From contig NZ_LN997848.1 in the NCBI RefSeq assembly GCF_001511835.1, forward strand, positions 682,001 to 746,000: a stretch of DNA of 64,000 nucleotides, given 5' to 3'. The stretch comes from Magnetospirillum sp. XM-1 (GTDB lineage Bacteria > Pseudomonadota > Alphaproteobacteria > Rhodospirillales > Magnetospirillaceae). A program made the translations under genes and the position numbers. The number at the start of each line of letters is the position of its first letter. Position 1 is the first letter of the stretch. The notes beneath the pieces were generated by a model. The model saw only the letters and a program-made list of their open reading frames with translations, did not search any database and was not told the origin of the DNA. This document shows positions 53,581-63,278 of the stretch, piece after piece.

Positions 53581-54513
53581 ATGAGCGGACATCATCACCA
53601 CCACCATGATCATGATCACGGCCATGCCCACGCCCCGGCCCGGCACGACCGCGCCTTCGCCGTGGGCATCGCGCTGAACCTGGGCTTCGTCGGGCTGGAG
53701 GCCTGGTGGGGGGTGGCGGCCAATTCCCTGGCCCTGCTGGCCGATGCCGGCCACAACCTGTCCGACGTGCTGGCCCTGGTGCTGGCCTGGGCGGCCAGCA
53801 TCCTGGAACGCCGCGCCGCCAGCCATCGGCGCACCTACGGCCTGGGACGGGCCACCATCTGGGCCTCGCTGATCAACGCCCTGGCCCTGCTGGTGGCGGT
53901 GGGGGGAATCGGCTGGGAGGCGCTGGGCCGCTTCAGCCATCCCCAGAGCGTGGAGGGCGGCGTGGTCATGGCGGTGGCGACGCTGGGCATCATCATCAAC
54001 ACCGGCACGGCCCTGATGTTCATGAAGGGCGCCGCCGGCGACCTCAATGTCCGGGGCGCCTTCCTGCACATGGCCGGCGACGCCGCCGTGTCGGCGGCGG
54101 TGGTGGTGGCCGCCCTGCTGATCGGGCTGACCGGCTGGTGGTGGCTGGACCCCGCCATCAGCTTAGGGATCGCCGTGATCATCGCCTGGAGCAGCTTGTC
54201 GCTCCTGAAGGAATCGGTGAATCTCAGCCTGGACGCGGTGCCAGCCGCCATCGACCTCGACGCGGTCGAACGCTTCCTGGCCGGCCGGGAGGGCGTCGGC
54301 GGGTTGCACGACCTGCATGTCTGGCCGCTGTCCACCAGCCGGGCGGCGCTGACCGTCCATCTGGTGATGGAACGGATGCCCGACAGCGATGAATTTCTTC
54401 ACCATTTGGCCGAGGAGCTGGAGCATCGCTTCGGCATCGGCCATGCCACAATCCAACTGGAGCGCGGCGACGGCGGTCGGGACTGCCGGCTTGCCGCCGC
54501 GCACGGACCCTGA
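53581..54513 (+). CDS. Cation diffusion facilitator (zinc exporter, CzcD/ZitB-like)
   Basis: 310 residues, six membrane helices. The N-terminal tail is extremely His-rich: six consecutive His (4-9) and four more by residue 17. Transport-site residues are in ADAGHNLSD (D55, H58, D62) and HMAGDAAVS. The cytosolic C-terminal domain has GLHDLHVWPLSTSRAALTVH. These fit Zn/Cd/Co proton antiporters of the ZitB type. GGAGG lies before ATG 53581; the in-frame extension upstream is not needed. Confidence 0.92.
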   Translation: MSGHHHHHHDHDHGHAHAPARHDRAFAVGIALNLGFVGLEAWWGVAANSLALLADAGHNLSDVLALVLAWAASILERRAASHRRTYGLGRATIWASLINALALLVAVGGIGWEALGRFSHPQSVEGGVVMAVATLGIIINTGTALMFMKGAAGDLNVRGAFLHMAGDAAVSAAVVVAALLIGLTGWWWLDPAISLGIAVIIAWSSLSLLKESVNLSLDAVPAAIDLDAVERFLAGREGVGGLHDLHVWPLSTSRAALTVHLVMERMPDSDEFLHHLAEELEHRFGIGHATIQLERGDGGRDCRLAAAHGP

Positions 54514-54587
54514 GTCTTCCCGCCCCGGCCCGAAGGGTGTAGGTTGGCGCACAATTCCTTAACTCTCGCGCTTTCACCAGGGCTTTC

Positions 54588-56003
54588 ATGACCGACACCG
54601 ACAAGACCAAGGCCGCGTCCTCCATGTGGGGTGGGCGGTTCGCCGGCGGCCCCGCCGCCATCATGCAGCGAATCAACGCCTCCATCGATTTCGACAAGCG
54701 GCTCTATGCCCAGGATATCCGGGGTTCCAAGGCCCATTGCCGCATGCTGGTCAAGCAGCAGATCCTGACCGAGGCCGACGGCCTGCTGATCCTCGAAGGG
54801 CTGGACAAGGTGCTGGCCGAGATCGAGGCGGGCAACTTCCCCTTTGCCCAAGCGCTGGAAGACATCCATATGAACGTGGAATCCCGCTTGGCCGAGCTGA
54901 TCGGCGAGGCGGCCGGGCGGCTGCACACGGCGCGGTCCAGGAACGACCAGGTGGCCACCGATTTCCGCCTGTGGGTCAGGGACGCCATGGACGGCATGGA
55001 CGGCGCGCTTCACGCGCTGCTGGCCGCCCTGCTCGACCGCGCCGAGGAGCACGCCGCCACGGTGATGCCCGGCTTCACCCATCTGCAGACCGCCCAGCCG
55101 GTGACCTTCGGTCACCACATGATGGCCTATGTGGAGATGATCTCGCGGGACCGGTCGCGGCTGGCCGACGCCAGGAAGCGCCTCAACGAATGCCCGCTGG
55201 GCTCGGCCGCCCTGGCCGGCACCTCGTTTCCCATCGACCGCGAGGCCACGGCGGCGGACCTGGGCTTCGCCCGGCCCATGCGCAATTCGCTGGACGGCGT
55301 GTCGGACCGTGATTTCGCCTTGGAATTCATGTCGGCCAGCGCCATATGCGCCGTGCACATGTCGCGACTGGCCGAGGAGCTGGTGATCTGGACCTCGGCC
55401 CAGTTCCGTTTCGTCACCCTGTCGGACGCCTTCACCACCGGCTCGTCCATCATGCCGCAAAAGCGCAACCCCGACGCCGCCGAGTTGATCCGCGCCAAGA
55501 CCGGCCGGGTGATCGGCGATTTGAATGCGCTGCTGATCGTCATGAAGGGCCTGCCGCTGGCCTATTCCAAGGACATGCAGGACGACAAGGAGCCGGTGTT
55601 CGAGGTGGCCGACACCATGGAGCTGGCCATCGCCGCCATGACCGGCATGGTCCGGGACATGAAGGTCAACGTCGAGACCCTGCGCGCCGCCGCCGGGGCG
55701 GGCTTCACCACCGCCACCGACATTGCCGACTGGTGCGTGCGCGCGCTGAAGATGCCGTTCCGCCGCGCCCACCACGTGGCGGGATCGCTGGTCAAGCTGG
55801 CCGAGGGCAAGAATTGCGGCCTGGAAGACCTTTCGCTCGCCGAGATGCGGGAAGTCGAGCCCGGCATCACCGAGGAGGCCCGCGCCGTGCTGTCGGTGGA
55901 GTCCTCGGTCAACAGCCGCACCAGCCTGGGCGGCACCGCGCCGGCCCGGGTGCGCGAAGCGGTCGCGGCGGCCCGCAACCGCCTGAAGGAGGACGTCAAA
56001 TGA
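54588..56003 (+). CDS. argH: Argininosuccinate lyase
   Basis: 471 residues; last step of arginine synthesis, releasing fumarate. The fumarase/aspartase superfamily signature [12 protein letters not shown] is intact. [16 protein letters not shown] and [16 protein letters not shown] are the other two conserved regions, the latter containing the proton-transfer His. It overlaps the lipoprotein gene in ATGA and begins an argH-lipoprotein-lysA operon common in proteobacteria. Confidence 0.97.
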   Translation: MTDTDKTKAASSMWGGRFAGGPAAIMQRINASIDFDKRLYAQDIRGSKAHCRMLVKQQILTEADGLLILEGLDKVLAEIEAGNFPFAQALEDIHMNVESRLAELIGEAAGRLHTARSRNDQVATDFRLWVRDAMDGMDGALHALLAALLDRAEEHAATVMPGFTHLQTAQPVTFGHHMMAYVEMISRDRSRLADARKRLNECPLGSAALAGTSFPIDREATAADLGFARPMRNSLDGVSDRDFALEFMSASAICAVHMSRLAEELVIWTSAQFRFVTLSDAFTTGSSIMPQKRNPDAAELIRAKTGRVIGDLNALLIVMKGLPLAYSKDMQDDKEPVFEVADTMELAIAAMTGMVRDMKVNVETLRAAAGAGFTTATDIADWCVRALKMPFRRAHHVAGSLVKLAEGKNCGLEDLSLAEMREVEPGITEEARAVLSVESSVNSRTSLGGTAPARVREAVAAARNRLKEDVK

Positions 56004-56176
56004 CGATGCGCTCCATCCTGGTCGTCACCCTGGTCGTCGCCCTGGCCGCCTGCGGCCGCAAGAGCATGCCCGAGCGGCCCGACGAGGCGGTCTATCCCCG
56101 CGACTACCCCTATACGCCCATGCCGGCGGAGTCGAAGAAGAAGACCCCCGATCCGACCACCAACTCCGCCTACTGA
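56000..56176 (+). CDS. Small LptM-like lipoprotein
   Basis: 58 residues. A signal peptide with lipobox LAAC (about residues 15-18) is followed by a short Pro-rich mature part ([19 protein letters not shown]). Small lipoproteins of this kind, formerly YifL and now LptM, lie between argH or dapF and lysA in many proteobacteria; E. coli LptM helps LptD maturation. The start ATG 56000 overlaps the argH stop. Identity rests mainly on lipobox, size and position. Confidence 0.75.
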   Translation: MTMRSILVVTLVVALAACGRKSMPERPDEAVYPRDYPYTPMPAESKKKTPDPTTNSAY

Positions 56177-56195
56177 CCGGCCTTCAGGAACACCG

Positions 56196-57470
56196 ATGAA
56201 CCACTTCCATTACTCCAACGGCGAGCTGTTCGCCGAGGACGTCGCCATCGCCCGCATCGCCCGCGAGGCCGGCACGCCGTTCTATTGCTATTCCACCAAG
56301 ACCCTGGAGCGGCACTACACCGTGTTCGCCGAGGCGCTTTCCGCTGCCGGGCTGGACGCGACCATCTGCTTCGCCCTCAAGTCCAATCCCAACGTGGCGG
56401 TGGTCCGCACCTTCGCCCAATTGGGGGCAGGCGCCGACGTGGTCAGCGAGGGCGAGCTGCGCCAGGCCCTGGCTGCCGGCGTGCCGCCGGCCCGCATCGT
56501 GTTCTCGGGCGTGGGCAAGACCCGGCACGAACTGGAATTCGCCGTGGCCAAGGGCATCTTCCAGATCAACGTGGAATCCGAGCCCGAGCTGGAGATGCTG
56601 TCCGAGATCGCCGCCGCCCGCGGCCAGGTGATGCCCATCGCCATCCGGGTCAATCCGGACGTGGACGCCGGCACCCACGCCAAGATCACCACCGGCAAGA
56701 AGGAAAACAAGTTCGGCATCGAATGGACCCGGGCCCGCGAGGTCTATGCCCGCGCCCGCGCGTTGCCGGGCGTCGAGCCGGTGGCCGTCGCCTGCCATAT
56801 CGGCTCGCAGCTGACCGAGCTTGCCCCCTTCCGCGAAGCCTTCCTGAGGGTGCGCGACCTGGTGGCCATGCTCAGGGCCGACGGCATCGACATCCGCCGC
56901 CTGGACCTGGGCGGCGGCCTGGGCGTGCCCTATGACGACGAGACCCCGCCCGAGCCCGCCGCCTACGCGCAGGTGATCAAGGAAACCCTGGGCGATCTCG
57001 GCTGCCGCTTCGTCTTCGAGCCCGGCCGCCTGCTGGTGGGCAATGCCGGCATCATGGTGTCCTCCATCATCCGGGTGAAGGAGGGCAGCACGCGGACCTT
57101 CCTGATTGTCGACGCCGCCATGAACGACCTGGCGCGACCCTCGCTCTACGACGCCTACCACTCCATCTTCCCGGTGGCCGAGCCCAAGGCCGACGCCGTC
57201 CTGGCCGAGGCGGACGTGGTCGGCCCGGTGTGCGAGACCGGCGACACCTTCGCGCGTCAACGCCGCCTGCCCCCCATGCGGGCCGGCGACCTGCTGGCCT
57301 TCGGCACCGCCGGAGCCTACGGCGCCGCCATGTCATCCACCTACAACACGCGGCCGCTGATTCCGGAAGTGCTGGTCAAGGGGACCGAATACGCGGTGAT
57401 CCGCGCCCGGCCCAGCTATGAGGACATGCGCTCCCTGGAAAGCCTGCCCGGATGGCTGGCGGAGGAATGA
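56196..57470 (+). CDS. lysA: Diaminopimelate decarboxylase
   Basis: 424 residues; converts meso-DAP to lysine. The PLP lysine is K62 in CFALKSNPNVAVV. HIGSQLTELAPF, LDLGGGLGVPYDDE and FEPGRLLVGNAG form the cofactor-phosphate sites, and GPVCETGDTFA contains the catalytic Cys contributed across the dimer. The ribosome site CAGGAA fits ATG 56196. A hairpin cluster follows the stop. dapB, in the same pathway, is at the right end of the window. Confidence 0.96.
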   Translation: MNHFHYSNGELFAEDVAIARIAREAGTPFYCYSTKTLERHYTVFAEALSAAGLDATICFALKSNPNVAVVRTFAQLGAGADVVSEGELRQALAAGVPPARIVFSGVGKTRHELEFAVAKGIFQINVESEPELEMLSEIAAARGQVMPIAIRVNPDVDAGTHAKITTGKKENKFGIEWTRAREVYARARALPGVEPVAVACHIGSQLTELAPFREAFLRVRDLVAMLRADGIDIRRLDLGGGLGVPYDDETPPEPAAYAQVIKETLGDLGCRFVFEPGRLLVGNAGIMVSSIIRVKEGSTRTFLIVDAAMNDLARPSLYDAYHSIFPVAEPKADAVLAEADVVGPVCETGDTFARQRRLPPMRAGDLLAFGTAGAYGAAMSSTYNTRPLIPEVLVKGTEYAVIRARPSYEDMRSLESLPGWLAEE

Positions 57471-57481
57471 GTGACTGGGCT

Positions 57482-57557
57482 GCCCTCCCTTATTTTTGAA
57501 GAAATGGAGGGCTCGGGAGGCTTTGCCTCCCGGTTGGGGTTCGGGGCAAAAGCCCCG
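57482..57557. repeat. Triple hairpin cluster after lysA
   Basis: Three hairpins in a row: GCCCTCC/GGAGGGC (57482-57512, 17-base loop), CGGGAGGC-TTT-GCCTCCCG (57514-57532) and CGGGGC-AAAA-GCCCCG (57542-57557). The last two share sequence with the cluster at 18635-18678. Probably a terminator-like dispersed repeat; it separates lysA from the DUF4175 gene. Confidence 0.65.
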
Positions 57558-57570
57558 ATGAAAGCCTGAC

Positions 57571-59877
57571 ATGCCCCCCCTGTCCCGCAAGCTGCGTCTG
57601 GCCCGCCTCGCGCTGCTGTGGGAAAGGGCGTGGCCGCCGGTGGCGGCGGCGCTCGCCCTGCTGGCCCTGTTCCTGGCGCTCGCCCTGTTCGACGCCGCCC
57701 CGCTGCTGCCCTTCTGGCTGCATGCCGCCCTCGCCCCCGCCTTCGCGCTCGCCATCCTTGTCCTGCTTTGGAAGGCCTGGCGGGTGGAGCGGCCCTCTCG
57801 GCAAGAGGCGGCGCGGCGGCTGGAGCGGGATTCCGGCGTCGCCCACCGGCCGCTGGCCGCGCTTTCCGACCATCTGGCCATCGGCGACGAAGCCCTGTGG
57901 CAGGCCCACCGCGCCCGCATGGAGCAGGCGGCCCGGGACTTGCGCCCCGGCTGGCCCGACCCGGTGCTGCCGCCCAAGGACCCGTTCGGCCTGCGCTTCG
58001 CCGCCCTGCTGCTGCTGATCGTCGCCGCCGCCGGAGGACGCTCCGACCCGGCCGGCCGGCTGGCCCGCGCCGTCGATCCCTACACCCTCCGCCCGGCGCT
58101 GGACTCCGACACGCTGGAGGTGTGGATCGTGCCGCCGGCCTATACCGGCCTGGGCCAGAGTCTGCTGAAGCCGGGCCAGGGCGGGATCGCCGTGCCGGCC
58201 GGAAGCCTGGCCCGCGCCGTGACCTCGTGGCGGGGCTGGGGCGGGTCCGCCCTGTCAGCGGGCGGCGCGGCGGTGCCATTCGCCGAGGACGGCCGCGCCG
58301 AACTGGCCGTGACGGAAGGACCCAGCCTGGACGTCCGCCTCGGCCTGCGCCTCGCCGCCTCGTGGCCCGTGACCATCCGCCCCGACACCCCGCCCGAGGT
58401 GACGCTGGTCCAGCCGCCCAAGGACGACGAGCGCGGCCGCCTGACCCTGGAACTGGAGGCAAGCGACGATTACGGCCTGAGCCGGGCCTGGGTGGAGGTG
58501 GAACCCGTGGACGAGGCGGCCGAACCGCTGCGCCTGGATCTGGTGCTGCCGGGCGAGCGGGTGCGTCAGGCCCGGCTGCGCTTGCGCGCCGATCTGGCCG
58601 ACCATGACTGGGCCGGACGCAAGGTGCGCCTGACGCTGAAGGCCGAGGACGGTGCCGGCCAGGTGGGCGCCGCCCCTCCCTTCGAAACCGTCCTGCCCGA
58701 GCGCAATTTCCGCCACCCCCTGGCCCGCGCCCTGGTGGAATGGCGCCGCCAATTGAGCGATACCCCCCGCCTGGGGCCCGAGATCGCCGAGGAGCTGCGT
58801 CAGATCCTGGACGAGCCCCAGGCCTTCGGCGGCGACCGGCGGGTGTTCCTGGCGCTTTCCGTCACCCGTCACATGCTGATGCGCCCCGAATTCGAGCGGG
58901 ACCGCATGCGCTCGCTGCTGTGGTACGCCGCCACCCGCATCGAGGACGGCGGCCTACCCGCCGCCGAGAAAAGCCTGGAGGACGCGCGCGCCCGTCTGGA
59001 ACGCGCCCTGGCCGACAAGGCCGACGCGGCCGAACTGTCCCGGCTGGTCCAGGAACTGGAAGCCGCGCTGGAGCAGTGGATGAACGCCCTGGCCGAGCTG
59101 GGCCTGGACGAATCCCCGCCGCCGTCCGAGCCGGGCTCCCAGGCCGTCGACCTCTCCGACATGCTGGACCAGTTGCGCGGGCTGGCCGAGACCGGCGACC
59201 GCGAGGAACTGCGCCGCCGCCTGGAGCAGATGTCGCGGCTGATGGCCGAGATGGGGTCTGGAGCGCGCGGGCAGAAGGGCGATCCGGCCGCCGCCGAGGC
59301 CCTGCGCCGCCTGAAGGAGCTGACCGCCCGCCAGCAGGAGCTGCTGGACAAGAGCTTCCGCAAGGCTCCGCCGCCCGAGGAGCACGACGAGGACGCCCCC
59401 CGGCCGAAGCCGTCCGCCACCGACCGGGCCGAAGGACGCAAGGCCGCCCAGGAGCAAAAGGCGCTGCGTCAGTCCCTGGACCAGCTGGCCAAGTCCCTGC
59501 CCCAGCCCCCCGATTTCCTTTCCGATGCGGAACGATCCATGCGTGGCGCCCAATCCAGCCTGGACGACGGAGAATGGGGCGACGCCGCCGAGCAGCAGGC
59601 CGAGGCGGTCAAGCGCCTGCGAGACGGCGCGCGCCAGATGATCGAGCGCATGGAGGCGGCACGGGGCAAGGGCTCGCCCGCTTTGCTGCCCAGGGACCCC
59701 TTCGGCCGTATGCAGAACGGCTCGACCTTCGCCGATGACGGCCGGACCAAGGTGCCGGGCCGCTCCGACACCATGCGGGCGCGGGAAATCCTGCAGGAAT
59801 TGCGGCGGCGTTCGGGGGATTTCCACCGGCCGGAGCCGGAACGGGACTATATTAGGCGGCTGCTGAAGCCGTTCTGA
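57571..59877 (+). CDS. DUF4175 (TIGR02302-type) membrane protein
   Basis: 768 residues. Two membrane helices at about 22-65, a third hydrophobic stretch near 145, then a long soluble region. The middle part is beta-rich (LEVWIVPPAYTGLG, SWPVTIRPDTPPEVTLVQPP). The C-terminal half is rich in charged helices and Pro with coiled-coil character (EELRRRLEQMSRLMAEM). This matches the alphaproteobacterial DUF4175 family, of unknown function. The ATG has no clear ribosome site. It stands alone after a hairpin cluster. Confidence 0.8.
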   Translation: MPPLSRKLRLARLALLWERAWPPVAAALALLALFLALALFDAAPLLPFWLHAALAPAFALAILVLLWKAWRVERPSRQEAARRLERDSGVAHRPLAALSDHLAIGDEALWQAHRARMEQAARDLRPGWPDPVLPPKDPFGLRFAALLLLIVAAAGGRSDPAGRLARAVDPYTLRPALDSDTLEVWIVPPAYTGLGQSLLKPGQGGIAVPAGSLARAVTSWRGWGGSALSAGGAAVPFAEDGRAELAVTEGPSLDVRLGLRLAASWPVTIRPDTPPEVTLVQPPKDDERGRLTLELEASDDYGLSRAWVEVEPVDEAAEPLRLDLVLPGERVRQARLRLRADLADHDWAGRKVRLTLKAEDGAGQVGAAPPFETVLPERNFRHPLARALVEWRRQLSDTPRLGPEIAEELRQILDEPQAFGGDRRVFLALSVTRHMLMRPEFERDRMRSLLWYAATRIEDGGLPAAEKSLEDARARLERALADKADAAELSRLVQELEAALEQWMNALAELGLDESPPPSEPGSQAVDLSDMLDQLRGLAETGDREELRRRLEQMSRLMAEMGSGARGQKGDPAAAEALRRLKELTARQQELLDKSFRKAPPPEEHDEDAPRPKPSATDRAEGRKAAQEQKALRQSLDQLAKSLPQPPDFLSDAERSMRGAQSSLDDGEWGDAAEQQAEAVKRLRDGARQMIERMEAARGKGSPALLPRDPFGRMQNGSTFADDGRTKVPGRSDTMRAREILQELRRRSGDFHRPEPERDYIRRLLKPF

Positions 59878-59913
59878 CCACCTGCGGGCAGGATGCCCGC
59901 AAACTGGAGGCGA

Positions 59914-60924
59914 CTACTTCGCCTCGACGGGCTTGGTCTCGGCGGGCGGGGCGGCGGGAGCCGCCGGGGCCGCATCCGCCGCCGGAGCGGGCGGAGCCAC
60001 CGGAACGGGCGCCGGAGCGGGCGTGGCCGGAACCGGCGGCGGCGCCGTGGCCGGCTTGGCCTCGGCGGAATCCACGAAGACCACCACCACCTCGACGGCG
60101 TTGGGATCGGGCCGTTCCAGCATGATCTTGAAGCTGACCGTCCCCTGGGAGGCCAGTTCGGTGACCGGCGGCTGGGACAGCTTTTCCTGGACCGCCTGCT
60201 TGTTGCGGTCCATCAGCACCAGCTTCATGGTCGGCACCGGCCGCGAGCGGTCGGTGACGTTGGCGATGATGCCGCGCACCACCAGCACGTCGGTGTCGTT
60301 GTGGACGAAGCGTTCCGGCGTGCCGGCCTTGCGCAGTTCCAGCCCGGCGCCGGGCTTTTCCCGCCGCAAACCCGCCTGGCCCAGCAATTCCCCGGCCTCG
60401 GGCACCGCCTCGACCAACTGGTCCTGGAAGTAATAGCCGGCACCGCCCAATCCCCCCAGAATCAGGAGAACCAGCAGCACCCACAGCATGCCCGTGCCCT
60501 TCTTGCCCTCGCTGGCCGAGGTGGAGAACAGCTCGGGGACCGGCTGCGGCTCCTCGTCCAGCAAGTCGATGTCGCCGGCCTGCTCCATGCCTTCATCGGG
60601 CGGCAGGCGGTTGGCGAAGGTGGGAACCGGCGGAGCATCCAGGTTGAAATCGTCATCGGACGAGGCCGAGGCGCGAGGCGCGTCGAACACCGTGTCGTCC
60701 TTGACCGGATTGAAGCCCGACACCTTGGAAAAGTCCGGCATCGCCGGCTCGGGCGGCGCGAAGGACGGCCCCGCCAGATCCAGGTCGGTGTCGTCATCCA
60801 TGGACAGCGGCGTCTGGAACCACTTGTGGGCGCACTTGGCGCACTTCAGCTTGCGTCCGGAGGTTCCGAGCGCACTGTCGGGGATGGAGAAGTTGGTCGC
60901 GCAGGCGGGGCAGGTGATCAGCAT
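59914..60924 (-). CDS. MJ0042-type zinc-ribbon and DUF3426 membrane protein
   Basis: 336 residues. The N-terminal zinc ribbon has CPAC and CAKC pairs (about 5-35; ITCPACATNFSIPDSALG). A disordered acidic region with two or three D-rich stretches follows, then one membrane helix (about 148-167, LWVLLVLLILGGLGGAGYYF) and a periplasmic DUF3426 domain (VLVVRGIIANVTDRSRPVP). The C-terminus is Ala/Pro-rich low complexity. Function unknown; in other alphaproteobacteria this gene type often neighbours ftsE-ftsX, which here lies far away. ATG 60924 is chosen over TTG 60933. Confidence 0.82.
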   Translation of the reverse strand: MLITCPACATNFSIPDSALGTSGRKLKCAKCAHKWFQTPLSMDDDTDLDLAGPSFAPPEPAMPDFSKVSGFNPVKDDTVFDAPRASASSDDDFNLDAPPVPTFANRLPPDEGMEQAGDIDLLDEEPQPVPELFSTSASEGKKGTGMLWVLLVLLILGGLGGAGYYFQDQLVEAVPEAGELLGQAGLRREKPGAGLELRKAGTPERFVHNDTDVLVVRGIIANVTDRSRPVPTMKLVLMDRNKQAVQEKLSQPPVTELASQGTVSFKIMLERPDPNAVEVVVVFVDSAEAKPATAPPPVPATPAPAPVPVAPPAPAADAAPAAPAAPPAETKPVEAK

Positions 60925-61021
60925 GGTCTGCAAGCACCGGAAAAGATTTATTTCTTATAGGCCGGAGCAGGGACCAACACAAGCGGCTACAAGCAACTCC
61001 GGCCCTTCGGGCCTGGGCGGG

Positions 61022-63133
61022 CTACAGACGGATCAGCCCGTCCGGATTGGCCAGCAATCCGGCGAAGGTGGCGGCGTTGACGGGGCGCGAGAACAGGAAA
61101 CCCTGCATCACCGGACAGCCGCGCGCCGCCAGGAAGGCGGCCTGCTCGCGGGTCTCCACGCCCTCGGCGATGACGGAAAAGCCCAGATTGCCGGCCAGCG
61201 CGATGATCGAGGCGATGATGGCGCCGTCCTTGGCGTTGCCCGGCAGTTCGGTGACGAAGGCGCGGTCGATCTTCAGCGTCGAGACGGGAAACAGCTTGAG
61301 ATAGGCCAGCGAGGAATAGCCGGTGCCGAAATCGTCCAGCGACACCCGGACCCCCAGCGTGGTCAGCTGGCCCAGGATCTCGATGGCGCGGTCCACGTCG
61401 CTGGCCATCATGGTCTCGGTGATTTCCAGCTCCAGCATCTGGGGCGGCAGGCCGGATTCGGCCAGCGCCGCCTTGACCTTGTCCTTCAGGCGTCCGTCGT
61501 GGAACTGGGCCGGCGACAGGTTGACGCTGATCGAGGGCAGCATCAGCCCCTGGGCCCGCCATTCCGCCACCTGGCGGCAGGCGGCGCCCAGCACCCAGTC
61601 GTCGATGGCGCCGATCAGGCCGGCCCGCTCGGCGACGGGAATGAACAGGCCGGGCGACACGTCGGCCCGCACGGGATGGCGCCAGCGGATCAGGGCCTCG
61701 GCCCCGACGATGGCGCCGGACAGGGCGTCGATCTTGGGCTGGAACACCAGACGGAACTGATCCTCGCCCAAAGCCAGGCGCAGGTCGTTTTCCAGACTGA
61801 CCCGCTCGGCCACCTGGCGGTCCATTTCCATATCGAAACAGCTATAGGGCAGGCCGCCGCGCTTGGCGTGGTACATGGCGGCGTCGGCCCGCGACAGCAG
61901 GCTTTCGGCGCCGTCGGCGTCGTCGGGAAAAAGCGCGATGCCGATGGAGGTGCCGGCGAACAGCTGCAGCCCGTCGATGTCGAAGGGCTCGGCGAAGGCG
62001 TAGAGCACCTTGCCGGCGCAGGACTGGGCCGCCGAATGGTCGCCAACGCTGGGCAGCAGCATGACGAACTCGTCGCCGCCCAGCCGGCCGATGACGTCAC
62101 TGGCCCGCACGCAGGCCTTGAGGCGGCGTGCCACTTGGCGCAGCAGCTCGTCGCCCACCGCGTGGCCATAGCTGTCGTTGATGTCCTTGAAACGGTTGAC
62201 GTCGAGATAAAGCATGGCCAGGCGCTCGCCGGTCTGCTCGGCCCGCACGATGGCCTCGCCCAGCGCCTCCATCACCGTGTGGCGGTTGGGCAGGCGGGTC
62301 AGGGCGTCGTGGCTGGCATGAAAGCGGATGCGCTGCTCGTCGCGGCGCTTGCGGGTGATGTCGCGCAGCAGCAGCACGAAGCGCCCATCGTCGCCCTTGG
62401 CGTCCTCTCCCTGGTCCACCGCGGTTAGCGCCAGGGCGGCGGGGAAGGGCTCGGAGTCCTTGCGCCGCGTCCAGGTCTCGCCCGACCATTGGCCGCTGGC
62501 GGCGGCCAGACGCCACATCTCCTCGATCTCGCGGTTGCCGATCATCTCGACGGCCAGCAGGTCGCAGGGCTGGCCCATGACCTCGGCGGCGGTCCAGCCG
62601 GTCATGGGCTCGAAGGAATCGTTGACCGCCAGGATGCGCCGCTCGCGGTCGGTGACCACGATAGCCTCACCCACCGTCTCGAACACCGTGGCGGCGAGAC
62701 GCAGCGAATCCTCGGCCTTCTTGCGTGCCGTGATGTCCTGGACGGTGCCTTCGTAGCACACCAGCCGGCCGCGCCCGTCATAGACGGCCCGCGCGTTCTC
62801 GGCGATCCAGATGATGCCGCCGTCATGGGTCCACACCCGCGCCTCGAAATTGCGCACCACCGAATCGCGGGCCAGGATTTCGCGGAAGCGTTCGCGGTCG
62901 GACGGATCGACGTAGAGGGAGCGGGCGATATCGGTCAGGCCGGCGATCAGCTCAGCCGGGTCCTTGTAGCCGTAGATCCGCGCCAGCGCCGGGTTGGCGT
63001 CGAGATAACGCCCGTCCGGCGTGGTGCGGTAGATGCCCTCGACCGCGTTCTCGAACAAGGAGCGATAGCCGCCGAGGTCATCGTCACTGCGGGCAAAGGC
63101 TACGACGTCGCCGCTCATCACATTCGAACCCAT
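61022..63133 (-). CDS. PAS-PAS-GGDEF-EAL cyclic-di-GMP signalling protein
   Basis: About 703 residues, cytosolic. Two PAS domains (about 20-140 and 140-270; the first with GYKDPAEL, the second with MTGWTAAEVMG) are followed by a GGDEF domain with intact signature GRLGGDEFVMLL and an EAL domain with GAEALIRW, LEITETMM and DDFGTGYSSL. Both catalytic domains look intact, so it may make and break cyclic-di-GMP under PAS control. No membrane helix is present. The start is uncertain (ATG 63133, ATG 63118 or TTG 63148). It diverges from dapB. Confidence 0.92.
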   Translation of the reverse strand: MGSNVMSGDVVAFARSDDDLGGYRSLFENAVEGIYRTTPDGRYLDANPALARIYGYKDPAELIAGLTDIARSLYVDPSDRERFREILARDSVVRNFEARVWTHDGGIIWIAENARAVYDGRGRLVCYEGTVQDITARKKAEDSLRLAATVFETVGEAIVVTDRERRILAVNDSFEPMTGWTAAEVMGQPCDLLAVEMIGNREIEEMWRLAAASGQWSGETWTRRKDSEPFPAALALTAVDQGEDAKGDDGRFVLLLRDITRKRRDEQRIRFHASHDALTRLPNRHTVMEALGEAIVRAEQTGERLAMLYLDVNRFKDINDSYGHAVGDELLRQVARRLKACVRASDVIGRLGGDEFVMLLPSVGDHSAAQSCAGKVLYAFAEPFDIDGLQLFAGTSIGIALFPDDADGAESLLSRADAAMYHAKRGGLPYSCFDMEMDRQVAERVSLENDLRLALGEDQFRLVFQPKIDALSGAIVGAEALIRWRHPVRADVSPGLFIPVAERAGLIGAIDDWVLGAACRQVAEWRAQGLMLPSISVNLSPAQFHDGRLKDKVKAALAESGLPPQMLELEITETMMASDVDRAIEILGQLTTLGVRVSLDDFGTGYSSLAYLKLFPVSTLKIDRAFVTELPGNAKDGAIIASIIALAGNLGFSVIAEGVETREQAAFLAARGCPVMQGFLFSRPVNAATFAGLLANPDGLIRL

Positions 63134-63278
63134 TTGGATCAATTCCAATTGGACAGTGCCACTGACGGATTATGCACTGCAACAGAATCCGGTGATCACC
63201 CTACTTTTGTCTCTCGATGCTGGATTTTGAGCCCGGCTGCCTCTAAGAAAGTGGGTCTGTTTTCGAAAGGACCAGGGC

